DNA from: SZUA-309 sp050185825
Lineage (GTDB): Bacteria > Pseudomonadota > Gammaproteobacteria > Pseudomonadales > Azotimanducaceae
DNA: 64,000 bases
Direction: 5' to 3'
NCBI GenBank assembly: GCA_050185825.1
Contig: JBFWZA010000007.1
Span: 62,001 to 126,000 of the forward strand
Shown here in pieces: positions 53,046 to 62,045 of the stretch. Within the stretch, counting starts at the first letter, position 1. Each line of letters begins with the position of its first letter. The translations under genes and the position numbers were made by a program. The notes beneath the pieces were generated by a model. It did not search any database. It was not told where the DNA came from and saw only the letters and a list, made by a program, of their open reading frames with translations.

Positions 53046-53449
53046 GTGGTCTCGCCCCGCTTCAGGCGGTCGAGCTCGGCCTCGATGGCCGCGATGTCGT
53101 TCTCCGTGATTCGCTCGCCGTCCCTGCCGAGCAGGTTGACGACCGCGGCCGCGGCAGAGCCGTCGAAGAACGTGTCCACCAGCCGGCGCAGGGCAGACTC
53201 CGATGCCTGCGACTTACCCACTACCGGCACGTACACGTACCGGGGCCCATCCTGGCGATAGCGGACCTGTCCCTTGTCGAGGAGCTTCCTGAGCAGCGCC
53301 CGCACGGTGGAATAGCTGGGGCTGTCCGGCAGGCCGGCCTGCACGTCGGCGGCCGTCGCCTCTCCCGCCGCGTAGAGCACGTCCATGATCTGCCGTTCCC
53401 GGCGACTGAGATCGTGCGGTTGCGGCTTCGGTGTTCCACGTCGCGCCAT
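53042..53449 (-). CDS. BlaI/MecI/CopY-family repressor
   Basis: 135 residues. Winged-helix DNA-binding domain with LSRRERQIMDVLYAAGEATAAD, DSPSYSTVRALLRKLLDKGQ and VRYRQDGPRYVYVPV, followed by a dimerisation helix pair. It would repress its own operon with the M56 peptidase and TonB-like protein. Two near-identical palindromes upstream are the probable operators. Confidence 0.88.
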   Translation of the reverse strand: MARRGTPKPQPHDLSRRERQIMDVLYAAGEATAADVQAGLPDSPSYSTVRALLRKLLDKGQVRYRQDGPRYVYVPVVGKSQASESALRRLVDTFFDGSAAAAVVNLLGRDGERITENDIAAIEAELDRLKRGETT

Positions 53450-53465
53450 CTTTCTCTCCGGGCCA

Positions 53466-53502
53466 GTGCTACTTTTTTAGCACTGTGCGAGAAAATTAGC
53501 AC
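53466..53502. promoter_or_regulatory. Twin operators for the BlaI-type repressor
   Basis: GTGCTA-CTTTTT-TAGCAC (53466-53483) is a perfect 6-bp palindrome with a 6-base spacer. Nineteen bases on, GTGCGA-GAAAAT-TAGCAC (53485-53502) repeats it with one changed half-site. They lie 17-53 bases upstream of the repressor ATG, where two dimers could bind side by side. Confidence 0.65.
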
Positions 53503-53558
53503 TTCATCCGCTCGATGAGAAGCGCTTTGTTAGACGGCTTGCAGCTATGGGAGGCTCC

Positions 53559-53581
53559 GGCTAGACCGGAACGGTCTAGCC
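53559..53581. terminator. Strong 10-bp hairpin
   Basis: GGCTAGACCG pairs perfectly with CGGTCTAGCC around a GAA loop. It begins about 20 bases after the stop of the small minus-strand gene at 53601-53789 and lies upstream of the blaI operators, so it should insulate the two transcription units. No clear T-run. Confidence 0.5.
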
Positions 53582-53600
53582 ATCCGTATCCAGGTAGGTG

Positions 53601-53789
53601 TCAGTGGCTCTTGTGCTTGTCGAACCAGGCGACCAGCGCGGCCTGTTCCGGTGACAGCTGCCGGCTCGGCACGTGCTCGCTCATCCAGCGCACGAACGGC
53701 AGCGATGCCGCGCCCACGAGCTTGTGGTTGCGCTTGACGACGACGGCGCCCTTTCCGGACGGCTTGCGTATCTCTTCGACGGTGTACAT
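53601..53789 (-). CDS. Small hypothetical protein
   Basis: 62 residues, basic, starting MYTVEEIRKPSGKGAVVVKR and ending WFDKHKSH. It has a short beta-like start and an amphipathic helical end (LSPEQAALVAWFDKH), with no signal or membrane helix. No family recognised. It lies alone, with a strong hairpin after it. Confidence 0.5.
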   Translation of the reverse strand: MYTVEEIRKPSGKGAVVVKRNHKLVGAASLPFVRWMSEHVPSRQLSPEQAALVAWFDKHKSH

Positions 53790-53857
53790 GACGACTTCCG
53801 TGTTTTGTCCCGGCGCCTATTCTCGGGGTCTCCCGCCCCGGCCGGTGTGACCGGCGT

Positions 53858-54889
53858 CTAAGTTGCGGCAGACGACCCCGCGGCTGTCAGACGAGCCTTC
53901 AGCTTCGGCACCACGTCGCGGAACAGACGCTCCAGGCTGCCGGCCATCTGGGCTGCCCGCAGCCCCGGCGGCACGGCCATGCTCACCAGGTCCGTGATGC
54001 CGTAGGAGCGCACGAAACCCTCGAGCTCGTCCACGCAGTGATCCACGTCCCCCACCACCCAGGTCTGCGGAATGGGCTGACCCGCCCGGCCGAGACCTTC
54101 CTGGCCGCTCTCGTCGAAGAACCGCTGATACAGCGCCATCCGGTAGCGTTCGGCCGTGCGTATGGCCGGCCAGTCCGCGTCGCGATCGTCCGTCACGAGG
54201 ACGCTGCGGATGATGCCCACCCGGTAGTCGGCGGGTCGGCGACCCGTTCGCGTGAGCTCGGCCACCCAGGGATCGAAGGCGCTGGTCTTCTGCCCCTGGG
54301 GCAGAAAGTGGGTATCGTAGCGGGCGGCGCGTTTAGCCCCCGCTTCCGACATGGCCGCCACGAACAGCGGCGGGCCGCCTTCCTGAACGTAGCCGGGCGT
54401 GATCTTCACGTCCTCGAACTGATAGCGCTTACCGTGGTAGCTGAAGCGCTCGCCGCGGAAACAGTGCTTGAGCACCTCGATGCCCTCGTTGGTGAGCGAC
54501 ACGCGCCGCCCCACGGGCAGCCCGAAGCCGCGGAACTCGTGCGGGGCATAACCCATGCCGATACCGAGCTCCACCCGTCCGCCGGAGAGGTTGTCCAGCA
54601 CCGCGAGGTCCTCCGCCAGGCGCAGCGGATGGTTGAACGGCATCAGGCAGATGTCGGTGCCGAAGCGCACCCGGCTGGTGACGCTCGCCATGGCTCCCGC
54701 CACCGGCACCCAGCTCGGCAGGTAGCCGTCGTCCACGAAGTGGTGCTCCGTGAACCACACCAGATCGGCGCCCAGGCCGTCCAGCCATTTCACCTGTTCC
54801 AGGATCTCCGCATACAGCGCACGATCGGAAACACCGGAATCCGGCGGGTTGCGGAAATCGTAGGCCACCCCGATGCGCAGCGGCTGCAT
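53858..54889 (-). CDS. Luciferase-like (LLM) flavin-dependent oxidoreductase
   Basis: 343 residues from the ATG at 54889 with GAGGGTG upstream. The TIM-barrel pattern is seen in LGADLVWFTEHHFVDDGYL, SRVRFGTDICLMPFNHPLRL, SGGRVELGIGMGYAPHEF and PLFVAAMSEAGAKRAARY. Members use FMN or F420 and act as monooxygenases or dehydrogenases; the substrate is unknown. Divergent from scpA across 151 bases, where no B12 riboswitch was recognised. Confidence 0.85.
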   Translation of the reverse strand: MQPLRIGVAYDFRNPPDSGVSDRALYAEILEQVKWLDGLGADLVWFTEHHFVDDGYLPSWVPVAGAMASVTSRVRFGTDICLMPFNHPLRLAEDLAVLDNLSGGRVELGIGMGYAPHEFRGFGLPVGRRVSLTNEGIEVLKHCFRGERFSYHGKRYQFEDVKITPGYVQEGGPPLFVAAMSEAGAKRAARYDTHFLPQGQKTSAFDPWVAELTRTGRRPADYRVGIIRSVLVTDDRDADWPAIRTAERYRMALYQRFFDESGQEGLGRAGQPIPQTWVVGDVDHCVDELEGFVRSYGITDLVSMAVPPGLRAAQMAGSLERLFRDVVPKLKARLTAAGSSAAT

Positions 54890-55040
54890 GGCACCCTCTC
54901 CCCTCACGTGGTTCCTGCATCCTAGCAGGCGCCGCGTCCGCGGACCTCGACTTGACGGGGGTGGATGGCCCCGATTCAATGCCCTGCTCGCCCCGCACGC
55001 GGGCTAAAGCACTGACGATTGACTTGATACGGTATTCGAT

Positions 55041-57185
55041 ATGACTCAACCCGCGCCCAGCGATCTGGCTGCCTGGCAGGCTCAGGTCGAGCAGGAGCTC
55101 CGCGGCAAGCCCGTGGAAGCGCTCTACTGGCAGTCCCCCGAAGGGATCGAGATCCGGCCGCTGTACACCGAAGCGGACCTGGAGTCTGCCGAGCACGTGG
55201 ACTCGCTGCCCGGCATGGCGCCCTATCTGCGCGGCCCGCGGGCGTCCATGTATGCCAACCGACCCTGGACCATCCGCCAGTACGCCGGATTCTCCACCGC
55301 GGAGGAGTCGAATCGCTTCTATCGCGACAACCTGGCCGCCGGCCAGAAAGGGCTGTCGGTGGCCTTCGATCTGGCCACCCACCGCGGCTACGACTCGGAC
55401 AACCCGCTGGTGGCTCAGGACGTCGGCATGGCCGGGGTCGCCATCGACACCGTGGAGGACATGAAGATCCTCTTCGACGGCATTCCCCTCGACGAGATGT
55501 CCGTGTCCATGACCATGAACGGCGCCGTGCTGCCGGTGCTGGCCAGCTACATCGTTGCCGCCGAGGAACAGGGCGTCGACCAGGCCAAGCTCTCCGGGAC
55601 CATTCAGAACGACATCCTGAAGGAGTTCATGGTCCGCAACACCTATATCTATCCACCGGCGCACAGCATGCGCATCGTCTCGGACATCATCGGCTACACG
55701 GCCGAGCACATGCCGCGCTTCAACTCCATCTCCATCTCCGGCTACCACATGCAGGAAGCCGGGGCGAACTGCGTGCAGGAGCTGGCGTTCACCATCGCCG
55801 ACGGCATCGAGTACGTGCGCGCGGCCATCAACGCCGGTCAGCCGGTGGACAAGTTCGCGCCGCGGCTGTCGTTCTTCTTCTGCATCGGCATGAACTTCTT
55901 CATGGAGATCGCCAAGCTCCGCGCCGCGCGGATTCTCTGGCACGAGGTGATGCAACAGTTCTCGCCGGAGAACCCGCAGTCCAGCATGCTCCGTACCCAC
56001 TGCCAGACCTCCGGCGTCTCGCTGCAGGAGCAGGATCCCTACAACAACGTGGTGCGCACCACCATCGAGGCCATGGCCGCGGTGCTCGGCGGCACCCAGA
56101 GCCTGCACACCAACGCCTTCGACGAGGCCATTGCGCTGCCTACCCCGTTCTCCGCCCGCATCGCCCGCAACACCCAGTCCATCATCGCCGAGGAGTCGCA
56201 GATCACCCGGGTGGTGGACCCGCTCGGCGGCTCCTACTACGTGGAGAGCCTCACCCACGCCATGGTGGTGGAGGCCAGGAAGCTCATCGGCGAGATCGAG
56301 AACGTGGGCGGCATGACCAAGGCGCTGGATAAGGGCATTCCCATGCGCTACATCGAGGAGTCCGCCGCCCGCCGGCAGGCGCGCATCGAGCGCGGCGAGG
56401 ACGTGATCATCGGTGTCAACAAGTACCCGGTGGAGCAGGACGTGGAGGTGGATGCCCTCGACATCGACAACACCAAGGTGCTGAAGAATCAGGTCCGGCG
56501 GCTCAAGGTCATCAGGGAACAGCGCGACGACGCGGCAGTGACCGCGGCGCTGGCCAACCTCACGGCAGCCACCGGCGATACGAAGCAGAACCTGCTGGCA
56601 CTCGCCATCGAAGCCGCCCGGGTGCGCGCCACCGTCGGCGAGATCTCCGAAGCCCTCGCCGCCAGGTGGAACCGGCACCGCACGGTGGCCCCCATCCGCA
56701 AAGGGGTGTTCGCCGAGGCCTATGGTGACGATCCGAAGTTCGAGCAGGTCCGGGAAGAGATAAAGCTCTTCACCGACCTCGAAGGTCGCGCGCCGGGCAT
56801 CTACGTGGTGAAGATCGGCCAGGACGGTCACGACCGCGGCGCCAAGGCCATCTCCAACGCCTTCGGTGACACCGGGTTCAACGTCACCCTCTCCGAGCTC
56901 TTCCTGTCGCCCGAGGAGGCGGCCAAGGGTGCGGTGAAGCTCGGTGTGGACGTGGTGGGTGTGTCCACCCTGGCCGCTGCCCACCGCACCATCGTGCCCG
57001 AGCTCATGGCCGCGCTGAAGGCGGCCGGCGGCGAGGACGTCACCGTGGTGGTCGGCGGCGTCATCCCGAAGCGCGACTATCAGTTTCTCTACGACTGCGG
57101 TGTTGCGGCGATTTTCGGTCCGGGCACCAACATCCTGGATGCGGCGAGCTCGATACTCAAGTTGATTCCCGGAAAGAACAGGTAA
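55041..57185 (+). CDS. scpA: Methylmalonyl-CoA mutase, single-chain type
   Basis: 714 residues, the length of E. coli ScpA. The TIM barrel binds CoA ester (PWTIRQYAGFSTAEESNRFY, FDLATHRGYDSDNP, GGTQSLHTNAFDEAIALPT). The C-terminal B12 domain has the DxHxxG motif in IGQDGHDRGAKAI near residue 595, then GVSTLAAAHRTIVPEL and VVVGGVIP. It interconverts succinyl-CoA and (R)-methylmalonyl-CoA in propionate metabolism. The epimerase gene follows after nine bases. No meaB/argK chaperone is in the window. Confidence 0.95.
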   Translation: MTQPAPSDLAAWQAQVEQELRGKPVEALYWQSPEGIEIRPLYTEADLESAEHVDSLPGMAPYLRGPRASMYANRPWTIRQYAGFSTAEESNRFYRDNLAAGQKGLSVAFDLATHRGYDSDNPLVAQDVGMAGVAIDTVEDMKILFDGIPLDEMSVSMTMNGAVLPVLASYIVAAEEQGVDQAKLSGTIQNDILKEFMVRNTYIYPPAHSMRIVSDIIGYTAEHMPRFNSISISGYHMQEAGANCVQELAFTIADGIEYVRAAINAGQPVDKFAPRLSFFFCIGMNFFMEIAKLRAARILWHEVMQQFSPENPQSSMLRTHCQTSGVSLQEQDPYNNVVRTTIEAMAAVLGGTQSLHTNAFDEAIALPTPFSARIARNTQSIIAEESQITRVVDPLGGSYYVESLTHAMVVEARKLIGEIENVGGMTKALDKGIPMRYIEESAARRQARIERGEDVIIGVNKYPVEQDVEVDALDIDNTKVLKNQVRRLKVIREQRDDAAVTAALANLTAATGDTKQNLLALAIEAARVRATVGEISEALAARWNRHRTVAPIRKGVFAEAYGDDPKFEQVREEIKLFTDLEGRAPGIYVVKIGQDGHDRGAKAISNAFGDTGFNVTLSELFLSPEEAAKGAVKLGVDVVGVSTLAAAHRTIVPELMAALKAAGGEDVTVVVGGVIPKRDYQFLYDCGVAAIFGPGTNILDAASSILKLIPGKNR

Positions 57186-57194
57186 CTATCTGAA

Positions 57195-57602
57195 ATGATT
57201 GGAAAATTGAATCACGTCGCCATCGTCGTACCCGACCTTGCCGCCGCCTCGGAGCTGTACCGGAGCAGCTTCGGCGCGGATGTGAGCGAGCCGGTCGATC
57301 TGCCGAGCCAGGGCGTGACCACGGTGTTCGTGAACCTGCCGAACACCAAGATCGAGCTGCTCCACCCGCTGGGTGAGGCCTCGCCGGTGGCGAAGTTCCT
57401 GACCAACAACCCGAAGGGCGGCATCCACCACGTCTGCTACGAGGTGGGCGACATCGAGGGCGCGATCGGCAAGCTCCAGGCCGAGGGAATGACCGTGCTC
57501 GGCGACGGCAAGCCGAGCATCGGCGCGCACGGACTGCCGGTGGTCTTCCTGCACCCGAAGGACGCCTTCGGCACCCTGATCGAGCTGGAAGAAGTCGCCT
57601 GA
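57195..57602 (+). CDS. mce: Methylmalonyl-CoA epimerase
   Basis: 135 residues of the glyoxalase/bleomycin-resistance fold. Metal-ligand regions are KLNHVAIVVPD, GGIHHVCYEVGD and FGTLIELEEV, with LPNTKIELLHPLGEASPV typical of the family. It racemises (S)- to (R)-methylmalonyl-CoA for the mutase encoded just upstream, so the two form one pathway step pair. Confidence 0.93.
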   Translation: MIGKLNHVAIVVPDLAAASELYRSSFGADVSEPVDLPSQGVTTVFVNLPNTKIELLHPLGEASPVAKFLTNNPKGGIHHVCYEVGDIEGAIGKLQAEGMTVLGDGKPSIGAHGLPVVFLHPKDAFGTLIELEEVA

Positions 57603-57633
57603 TCCCCGCCCCCGCCAGGTCCCGGAGGCAGTT

Positions 57634-58950
57634 GTGAGCGACACGACGAGCGCCGCGGCGAGCACGGCAGCCACGAAGCCGTTCTCCCCCGCGTACCGCT
57701 GGTATGCCCTGGGCATCCTGGTGGTGGTCTATGTCTTCAACTTCATCGACCGCTCGATCCTCGGCATCCTGGTGCAGCCCATCAAGGAAGACCTCGGCGT
57801 CTCCGACACCGCGATGGGTTTCCTCGGCGGCATCGCCTTCGCCATCTTCTATACCTTCCTCGGGATTCCCATCGCCCGGCTCGCGGACACCGGCTCGCGC
57901 ATCAACGTGCTGACCGTGTCGCTGGTGCTCTGGAGCGGCGCCACGGCGTTGTGCGGGCTGGCGCAGAACTTCTTCCACCTGCTCGCCGCGCGCATCGGCG
58001 TCGCCGTCGGCGAGGCCGGCGGCAGCCCGCCCTCTCACTCCATGATCTCGGACATGTTTCCGCCGGAGCGGCGGGCCACGGCGCTCGCCATCTACGCGCT
58101 CGGTATTCCCATCGGCACCATGCTCGGCAACCTGGGCGGCGGCTGGATCAACGAGACCTTCGACTGGCGAACGGCCTTCGTGGTGGTGGGTCTGCCCGGC
58201 GTGCTGCTCGCCGTCGTGCTGCGCCTCACGGTGCGGGAGCCGCCCCGCGGCGCGGCGGAGGGCGTCGTGCTCAAGGAAGGCGACACGCCGAGCGTGGGCG
58301 AGGTCTTCCGGCATCTCTGGGCGCGACGCAGCTTCCGCTATCTGACCCTGGGCGGCGCGCTGCACGCCTTCGTCGGCTACGGGGTGAGCTACTGGATACC
58401 CGCCATGTTCGCCAGGAGTCACGGCCTCGGCACGGCGGAGATGGGCCAGGCGCTCTTCTACCTGGGATTCGCCTCCATCGCCGGCACGTTCCTCGGCGGC
58501 TACCTCGGCGACCGCATGGGCGCGAGGGACACGCGCTGGTACGTCTGGCTGCCCGGCATCGCCACCATGGTCACCCTGCCCTTCAGCGCCTTCGTCTACC
58601 TCCACGCCGAGGCGTACACGGCGCTGTGGGTGCTGGCCATCCCCTACTTCCTCGGCGCCTACTACCTCGGCCCCACGTTCTCCATGGTTCAGGGCATGGT
58701 GGGACTGCGCATGCGCGCCATGGCCGCGAGCATCTCGCTGTTCATCCTCAACATCATCGGGCTCGGGCTGGGGCCGCAGTTCACCGGCATCACCTCCGAC
58801 GTCCTGAACGCCACCACCGAACTCGGCGACGAGTCGCTGCGCTGGGCGCTGGTGATCAGCCTGATCTTCAACTTCGTCTCCGCCGTGCTCTACCTGATGG
58901 CGGGGCGCACCCTGGAAACGGACCTCAAGGCGGGCCGCGGCACGGCCTGA
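57634..58950 (+). CDS. MFS transporter (spinster-like group)
   Basis: 438 residues, about 12 helices, from a GTG with GGAGG upstream. The first helix region YVFNFIDRSILGILVQPI and the loop MGFLGGIAFAIFYTFLGIP followed by ARLADTGSR are typical of the spinster-like MFS group in proteobacteria. VGEAGGSPPSHSMISDMFPP is another group mark. Substrate unknown; position after the epimerase suggests an organic acid, but that is a guess. Confidence 0.85.
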   Translation: MSDTTSAAASTAATKPFSPAYRWYALGILVVVYVFNFIDRSILGILVQPIKEDLGVSDTAMGFLGGIAFAIFYTFLGIPIARLADTGSRINVLTVSLVLWSGATALCGLAQNFFHLLAARIGVAVGEAGGSPPSHSMISDMFPPERRATALAIYALGIPIGTMLGNLGGGWINETFDWRTAFVVVGLPGVLLAVVLRLTVREPPRGAAEGVVLKEGDTPSVGEVFRHLWARRSFRYLTLGGALHAFVGYGVSYWIPAMFARSHGLGTAEMGQALFYLGFASIAGTFLGGYLGDRMGARDTRWYVWLPGIATMVTLPFSAFVYLHAEAYTALWVLAIPYFLGAYYLGPTFSMVQGMVGLRMRAMAASISLFILNIIGLGLGPQFTGITSDVLNATTELGDESLRWALVISLIFNFVSAVLYLMAGRTLETDLKAGRGTA

Positions 58951-58958
58951 CAAGAGTC

Positions 58959-59699
58959 TCAGGCAGGACGTCGGCCGAGGAACATCTGCGCGCAGTAGGC
59001 GCCCCCCTCCTCATCCTCGGGAAGCGGTCGCGGCAGGATCTCCACCGTGAAACCCGCACCACTCAGCACACCGATCCAGGTATCGCGATCGAAGAGTCCC
59101 TCCTCGTGGCGGTCGTGGACGGCACGAACCCCATCGGCATCCCGGAGCAGAAAGGCGTAGTCCACCGTATAACGCTCGTCCGTCGGATCCGGATCCCACA
59201 TCCACTCCACGCAGCGCAGCCCGCGGCTGCCGTCCCCGCCTTCGTGATCGTCCGAGGCCTCGCGGAAGGATTCCGTCAGGCAGTCGGGCACGAACAGCGC
59301 CGCGCCACCCGGGCGGGTATGAAGGAAGGCCGTGCGCACGGCGGCCTCCAGGTCCGCCCGGCTCGTCATGTAGACGATCGCATCGTGCGCGAGCACCGCG
59401 TCGAAGGTCCGCTCGAGACGCAGGGTGCGCATGTCGCCGGTGACGTGCTCGCACTGCGGATTGATCGCCCGGCTCAGCTCGAGCATCTCGGGCGAGAGGT
59501 CGGTGAGCACGCAGTCGAACGAACGCTTGAGGAAGAAGGCGTTGTGACCCGCCCCGGCACCGAGCTCGAGCAGGGTCCGCGGAGCGGGTGTCACCGCCGC
59601 CTCGAACGCGCGCACGAATTCCGCGACCTCGGGCTCGTGGTCCTCGATCGGGTCGAGGAGCCGGTAGAAGGGCGTGAGCGCCCGGTACAGTGATGGCAC
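58959..59699 (-). CDS. Class I SAM-dependent methyltransferase
   Basis: 246 residues from a GTG at 59699. SAM-binding motifs: LLELGAGAGHNAFFLKR (I), CVLTDLSPEMLELSR (II) and FDAVLAHDAIVYM (post II), then AFLHTRPGGAALFVPD. It is a small-molecule-type methyltransferase; the substrate cannot be read. It is convergent with the MFS gene, eight bases away, and divergent from the M20 peptidase gene. Confidence 0.8.
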   Translation of the reverse strand: MPSLYRALTPFYRLLDPIEDHEPEVAEFVRAFEAAVTPAPRTLLELGAGAGHNAFFLKRSFDCVLTDLSPEMLELSRAINPQCEHVTGDMRTLRLERTFDAVLAHDAIVYMTSRADLEAAVRTAFLHTRPGGAALFVPDCLTESFREASDDHEGGDGSRGLRCVEWMWDPDPTDERYTVDYAFLLRDADGVRAVHDRHEEGLFDRDTWIGVLSGAGFTVEILPRPLPEDEEGGAYCAQMFLGRRPA

Positions 59700-59816
59700 G
59701 GCTTCGGTCCTCGACGGGGGCCGAGACTGTAGCACACGCCCGGCGGCACGCCGGACGCTTGCGCGAAAGGACTGCTCCGGCTGACACTCCCCGCTGTCGA
59801 CCAACGGGAGCAATCG

Positions 59817-61193
59817 ATGCGTGTGATGGTGCTGCTGCTCGCCCTGCTGCCGCTCGGCGTCGCGGCCGGCGAGCGTGAGCGTCTGGAAGCCACCGACATG
59901 CTCGCGGATGCCGTGGCGTTCAAAACCTCGGCAGGTCTCGGGCAGGTGCCGGCGTTCGCCCGCTACCTGGCGGACCACCTGCAAGGCGCCGGCTTTCCGG
60001 CGTCGGACATCCACATCCTGCCGCTCGGCGAGACGGCGTCGCTCGTTGCCCGCTATCGGGGCGACGGCAGCGGCGGCCGGCCGGTGCTTTTTCTGGCGCA
60101 CATGGACGTGGTGACGGCGAACCCGGAGGAATGGGAGCGCGATCCGTTCACGCTGATCGAGGAGAACGGCTACTTCTTCGGTCGCGGTACATCGGACATC
60201 AAGGGCGATCTGATCGCGATCACGGCGACGTTCATGAACCTCAAGCGCGCCGGCTTCGTGCCGGACCGCGATCTCGTCATCGTCTTCACCGGCGACGAGG
60301 AGACGGATCAGGCGACCACACGCGACCTGGTCGAAAACCACCGCGCACTGATCGACGCGGAGTTCGCGTTCAACGGCGACGGCGGCGGCGGCGTGCTCGA
60401 CGACGAGACCGGCGAGGCGCGCTACTTCTACCTGCAGGGCGCAGAAAAGTCCTATGCGACCTTCTCCTTCACCGCGCGCAATCCGGGCGGACACAGCTCC
60501 GAGCCCCGGGTCGAGAATGCCATCTACGATCTCGCCGATGCCCTCGCGGCGTTGAAGGCGTATCGCTTCCCGGTGGCCTGGAACGACTGGACGCTCGGCA
60601 GCTTCAAGGCGGCCGGTGCGGTCACCCCCGGCACCCTCGGCGAGGCGATGCGCGCCTTTGCCGCCGATCCTCTCGACACCGCGGCAGCCGACGTGCTCTT
60701 CGCCGAACCCAGCTACGTCGGCCGCACGCGCACGACGTGCGTCGCCACCATGCTCGGCGGCGGCCACGCCGAAAACGCCCTGCCGCAGACGGCCACGGCC
60801 ACCGTGAACTGCCGGATCTTTCCGGGATCGACGACGGAGCAGGTGCGTCAGGCGCTGCAGCAGGTCGCCGGCGGGAAGGTCGAGGTCGCGCTGTCGGGGC
60901 GGGCCTTCGACTCGGTCGCCTCACCGCTGCGCGAAGACGTGCTGCAGGCGGTGAAGGAGGCGCTGGAATCCGTGCACCCGGGGGTGGCCGTGGTGCCCGA
61001 TCAGGCAAGCTACTACACGGACGGCAGCATCTTCCGGGCCGGCGGCATTCCGACGTACGGTGTGAGTGGTCTGTTCCTGAAGGATTCGGACAGCTTCGCC
61101 CACGGTCTCAACGAGCGCATTTCCGTCGCGTCCTTCCACGCCATGCTCGACTACTGGGAGGCGCTGATCCGCAGTATTGCCGGACCACGCTAG
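59817..61193 (+). CDS. M20-family metallopeptidase, exported
   Basis: 458 residues. A signal peptide (MVLLLALLPLGVAAGE) implies a periplasmic enzyme. Zinc ligands are in VLFLAHMDVVTANPEEWERD, GRGTSDIKGDLIA and VIVFTGDEETDQATT, then the dimerisation lid with NPGGHSSEPRVENAIY. Other M20 members cleave peptides or acyl-amino acids. It begins with GGGAG upstream and is not obviously in an operon. Confidence 0.88.
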   Translation: MRVMVLLLALLPLGVAAGERERLEATDMLADAVAFKTSAGLGQVPAFARYLADHLQGAGFPASDIHILPLGETASLVARYRGDGSGGRPVLFLAHMDVVTANPEEWERDPFTLIEENGYFFGRGTSDIKGDLIAITATFMNLKRAGFVPDRDLVIVFTGDEETDQATTRDLVENHRALIDAEFAFNGDGGGGVLDDETGEARYFYLQGAEKSYATFSFTARNPGGHSSEPRVENAIYDLADALAALKAYRFPVAWNDWTLGSFKAAGAVTPGTLGEAMRAFAADPLDTAAADVLFAEPSYVGRTRTTCVATMLGGGHAENALPQTATATVNCRIFPGSTTEQVRQALQQVAGGKVEVALSGRAFDSVASPLREDVLQAVKEALESVHPGVAVVPDQASYYTDGSIFRAGGIPTYGVSGLFLKDSDSFAHGLNERISVASFHAMLDYWEALIRSIAGPR

Positions 61194-61399
61194 CCGCACT
61201 CTGTTTCCACCGCGTGGGTTGAGGTAGCATCGGCCCATGCGTCAACTCCCGTTCACCCTCTGCCCGCTTGCCGTGCCCGGCTCCCGCAACGGAGGACCGC
61301 TCGCGGCCCCGCTCCGTTCGGGCGGCTGAGGCATCTACCCGCCTCCGTCGCCGATCTCCAGATCCACAAGACTTTTCTAAACGCTCGAGGAGCACGAAA

Positions 61400-61792
61400 G
61401 TGACTCAGAACCGTTCCGTACTGGTGGGCGAACGCGATCACGCTCGCCTGACCCGCCTGATTGCCAGAACCGATCCGAAGGTCGTTGCGCTGCTGGATGA
61501 AGAACTGGACGCCGCAACCGTCGTTCCTGAAGACGAGCTTCCCGTTGACGTTGTCGCGATGGGATCCGTGGTCACCTTTCGCGACGCGGATACCGGCGAA
61601 ACATCGACCATCGAGCTGGTCTTTCCAGCGCAGGCCGATGCCTCGCTCAACAGGATCTCCATTCTCGCCCCCGTGGGTGCCGCGCTGATCGGTCTGCGGG
61701 TGGGGGAGAGAATCACCTGGCCGGTGCCGAATGGCCGGGATCGGCACCTCGAGGTGACCGACGTTCGCAGCCGTGCGTGGACGGAGCCATGA
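61400..61792 (+). CDS. rnk: Rnk-like nucleoside diphosphate kinase regulator
   Basis: 130 residues from a GTG with GAGGAG upstream. An N-terminal helical stretch (DHARLTRLIARTDPKVVALL) and a C-terminal GreA/GreB-type domain (VVTFRDADTGETSTIELVFP, SILAPVGAALIGLRVGE, ITWPVP) match Rnk. Rnk-type proteins bind RNA polymerase through the GreA-like domain. The stop overlaps the next ATG (ATGA). Confidence 0.85.
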   Translation: MTQNRSVLVGERDHARLTRLIARTDPKVVALLDEELDAATVVPEDELPVDVVAMGSVVTFRDADTGETSTIELVFPAQADASLNRISILAPVGAALIGLRVGERITWPVPNGRDRHLEVTDVRSRAWTEP

Positions 61793-62019
61793 CCGGCACG
61801 CCTTCGAACCCTGCGTTGCTCTGGGACCGGCTGATCACCCTCGCCGATGCGATCGATCAGCCGGGCTGCACGGGCGAGGACCTCGGTGCCGCGCTGCTGT
61901 CGATCGAAGAAGGGTTCTCGGACATGCTGGATCCGGCCGATCACTATCCGGAGTACGTCGCCGTCCTCTTCTGTCGCGCCTTGAGGCGCCGGATCGAGCG
62001 GGCGGGTCCAGGGGCGTGA
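61789..62019 (+). CDS. Small hypothetical protein coupled to rnk
   Basis: 76 residues from the ATG at 61789, which overlaps the rnk stop. Predicted mostly helical (LLWDRLITLADAIDQ, AALLSIEEGFSDML, VLFCRALRRRIERAG). No family recognised. The overlap with rnk and a coding-like composition support expression. Confidence 0.55.
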   Translation: MTGTPSNPALLWDRLITLADAIDQPGCTGEDLGAALLSIEEGFSDMLDPADHYPEYVAVLFCRALRRRIERAGPGA

Positions 62020-62045
62020 GGTTTCCGGCGTGATCGCCCCAGCGA

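Noticed and set aside
54890..55040. Cobalamin riboswitch upstream of the B12-dependent mutase
   Set aside because: The gap is only 151 bases and no B12-box or multi-stem pattern is visible.
54429..56984. Long minus-strand open frame of about 850 codons over the methylmalonyl-CoA mutase gene
   Set aside because: It is antisense to a clear enzyme gene, its translation is His/Arg/Gly/Val-rich without any known motif, and such open frames are common opposite GC-rich genes.
57157..58953. Minus-strand open frame of about 600 codons over the epimerase and MFS genes
   Set aside because: No recognisable motif and wholly antisense to real genes with proper start signals.
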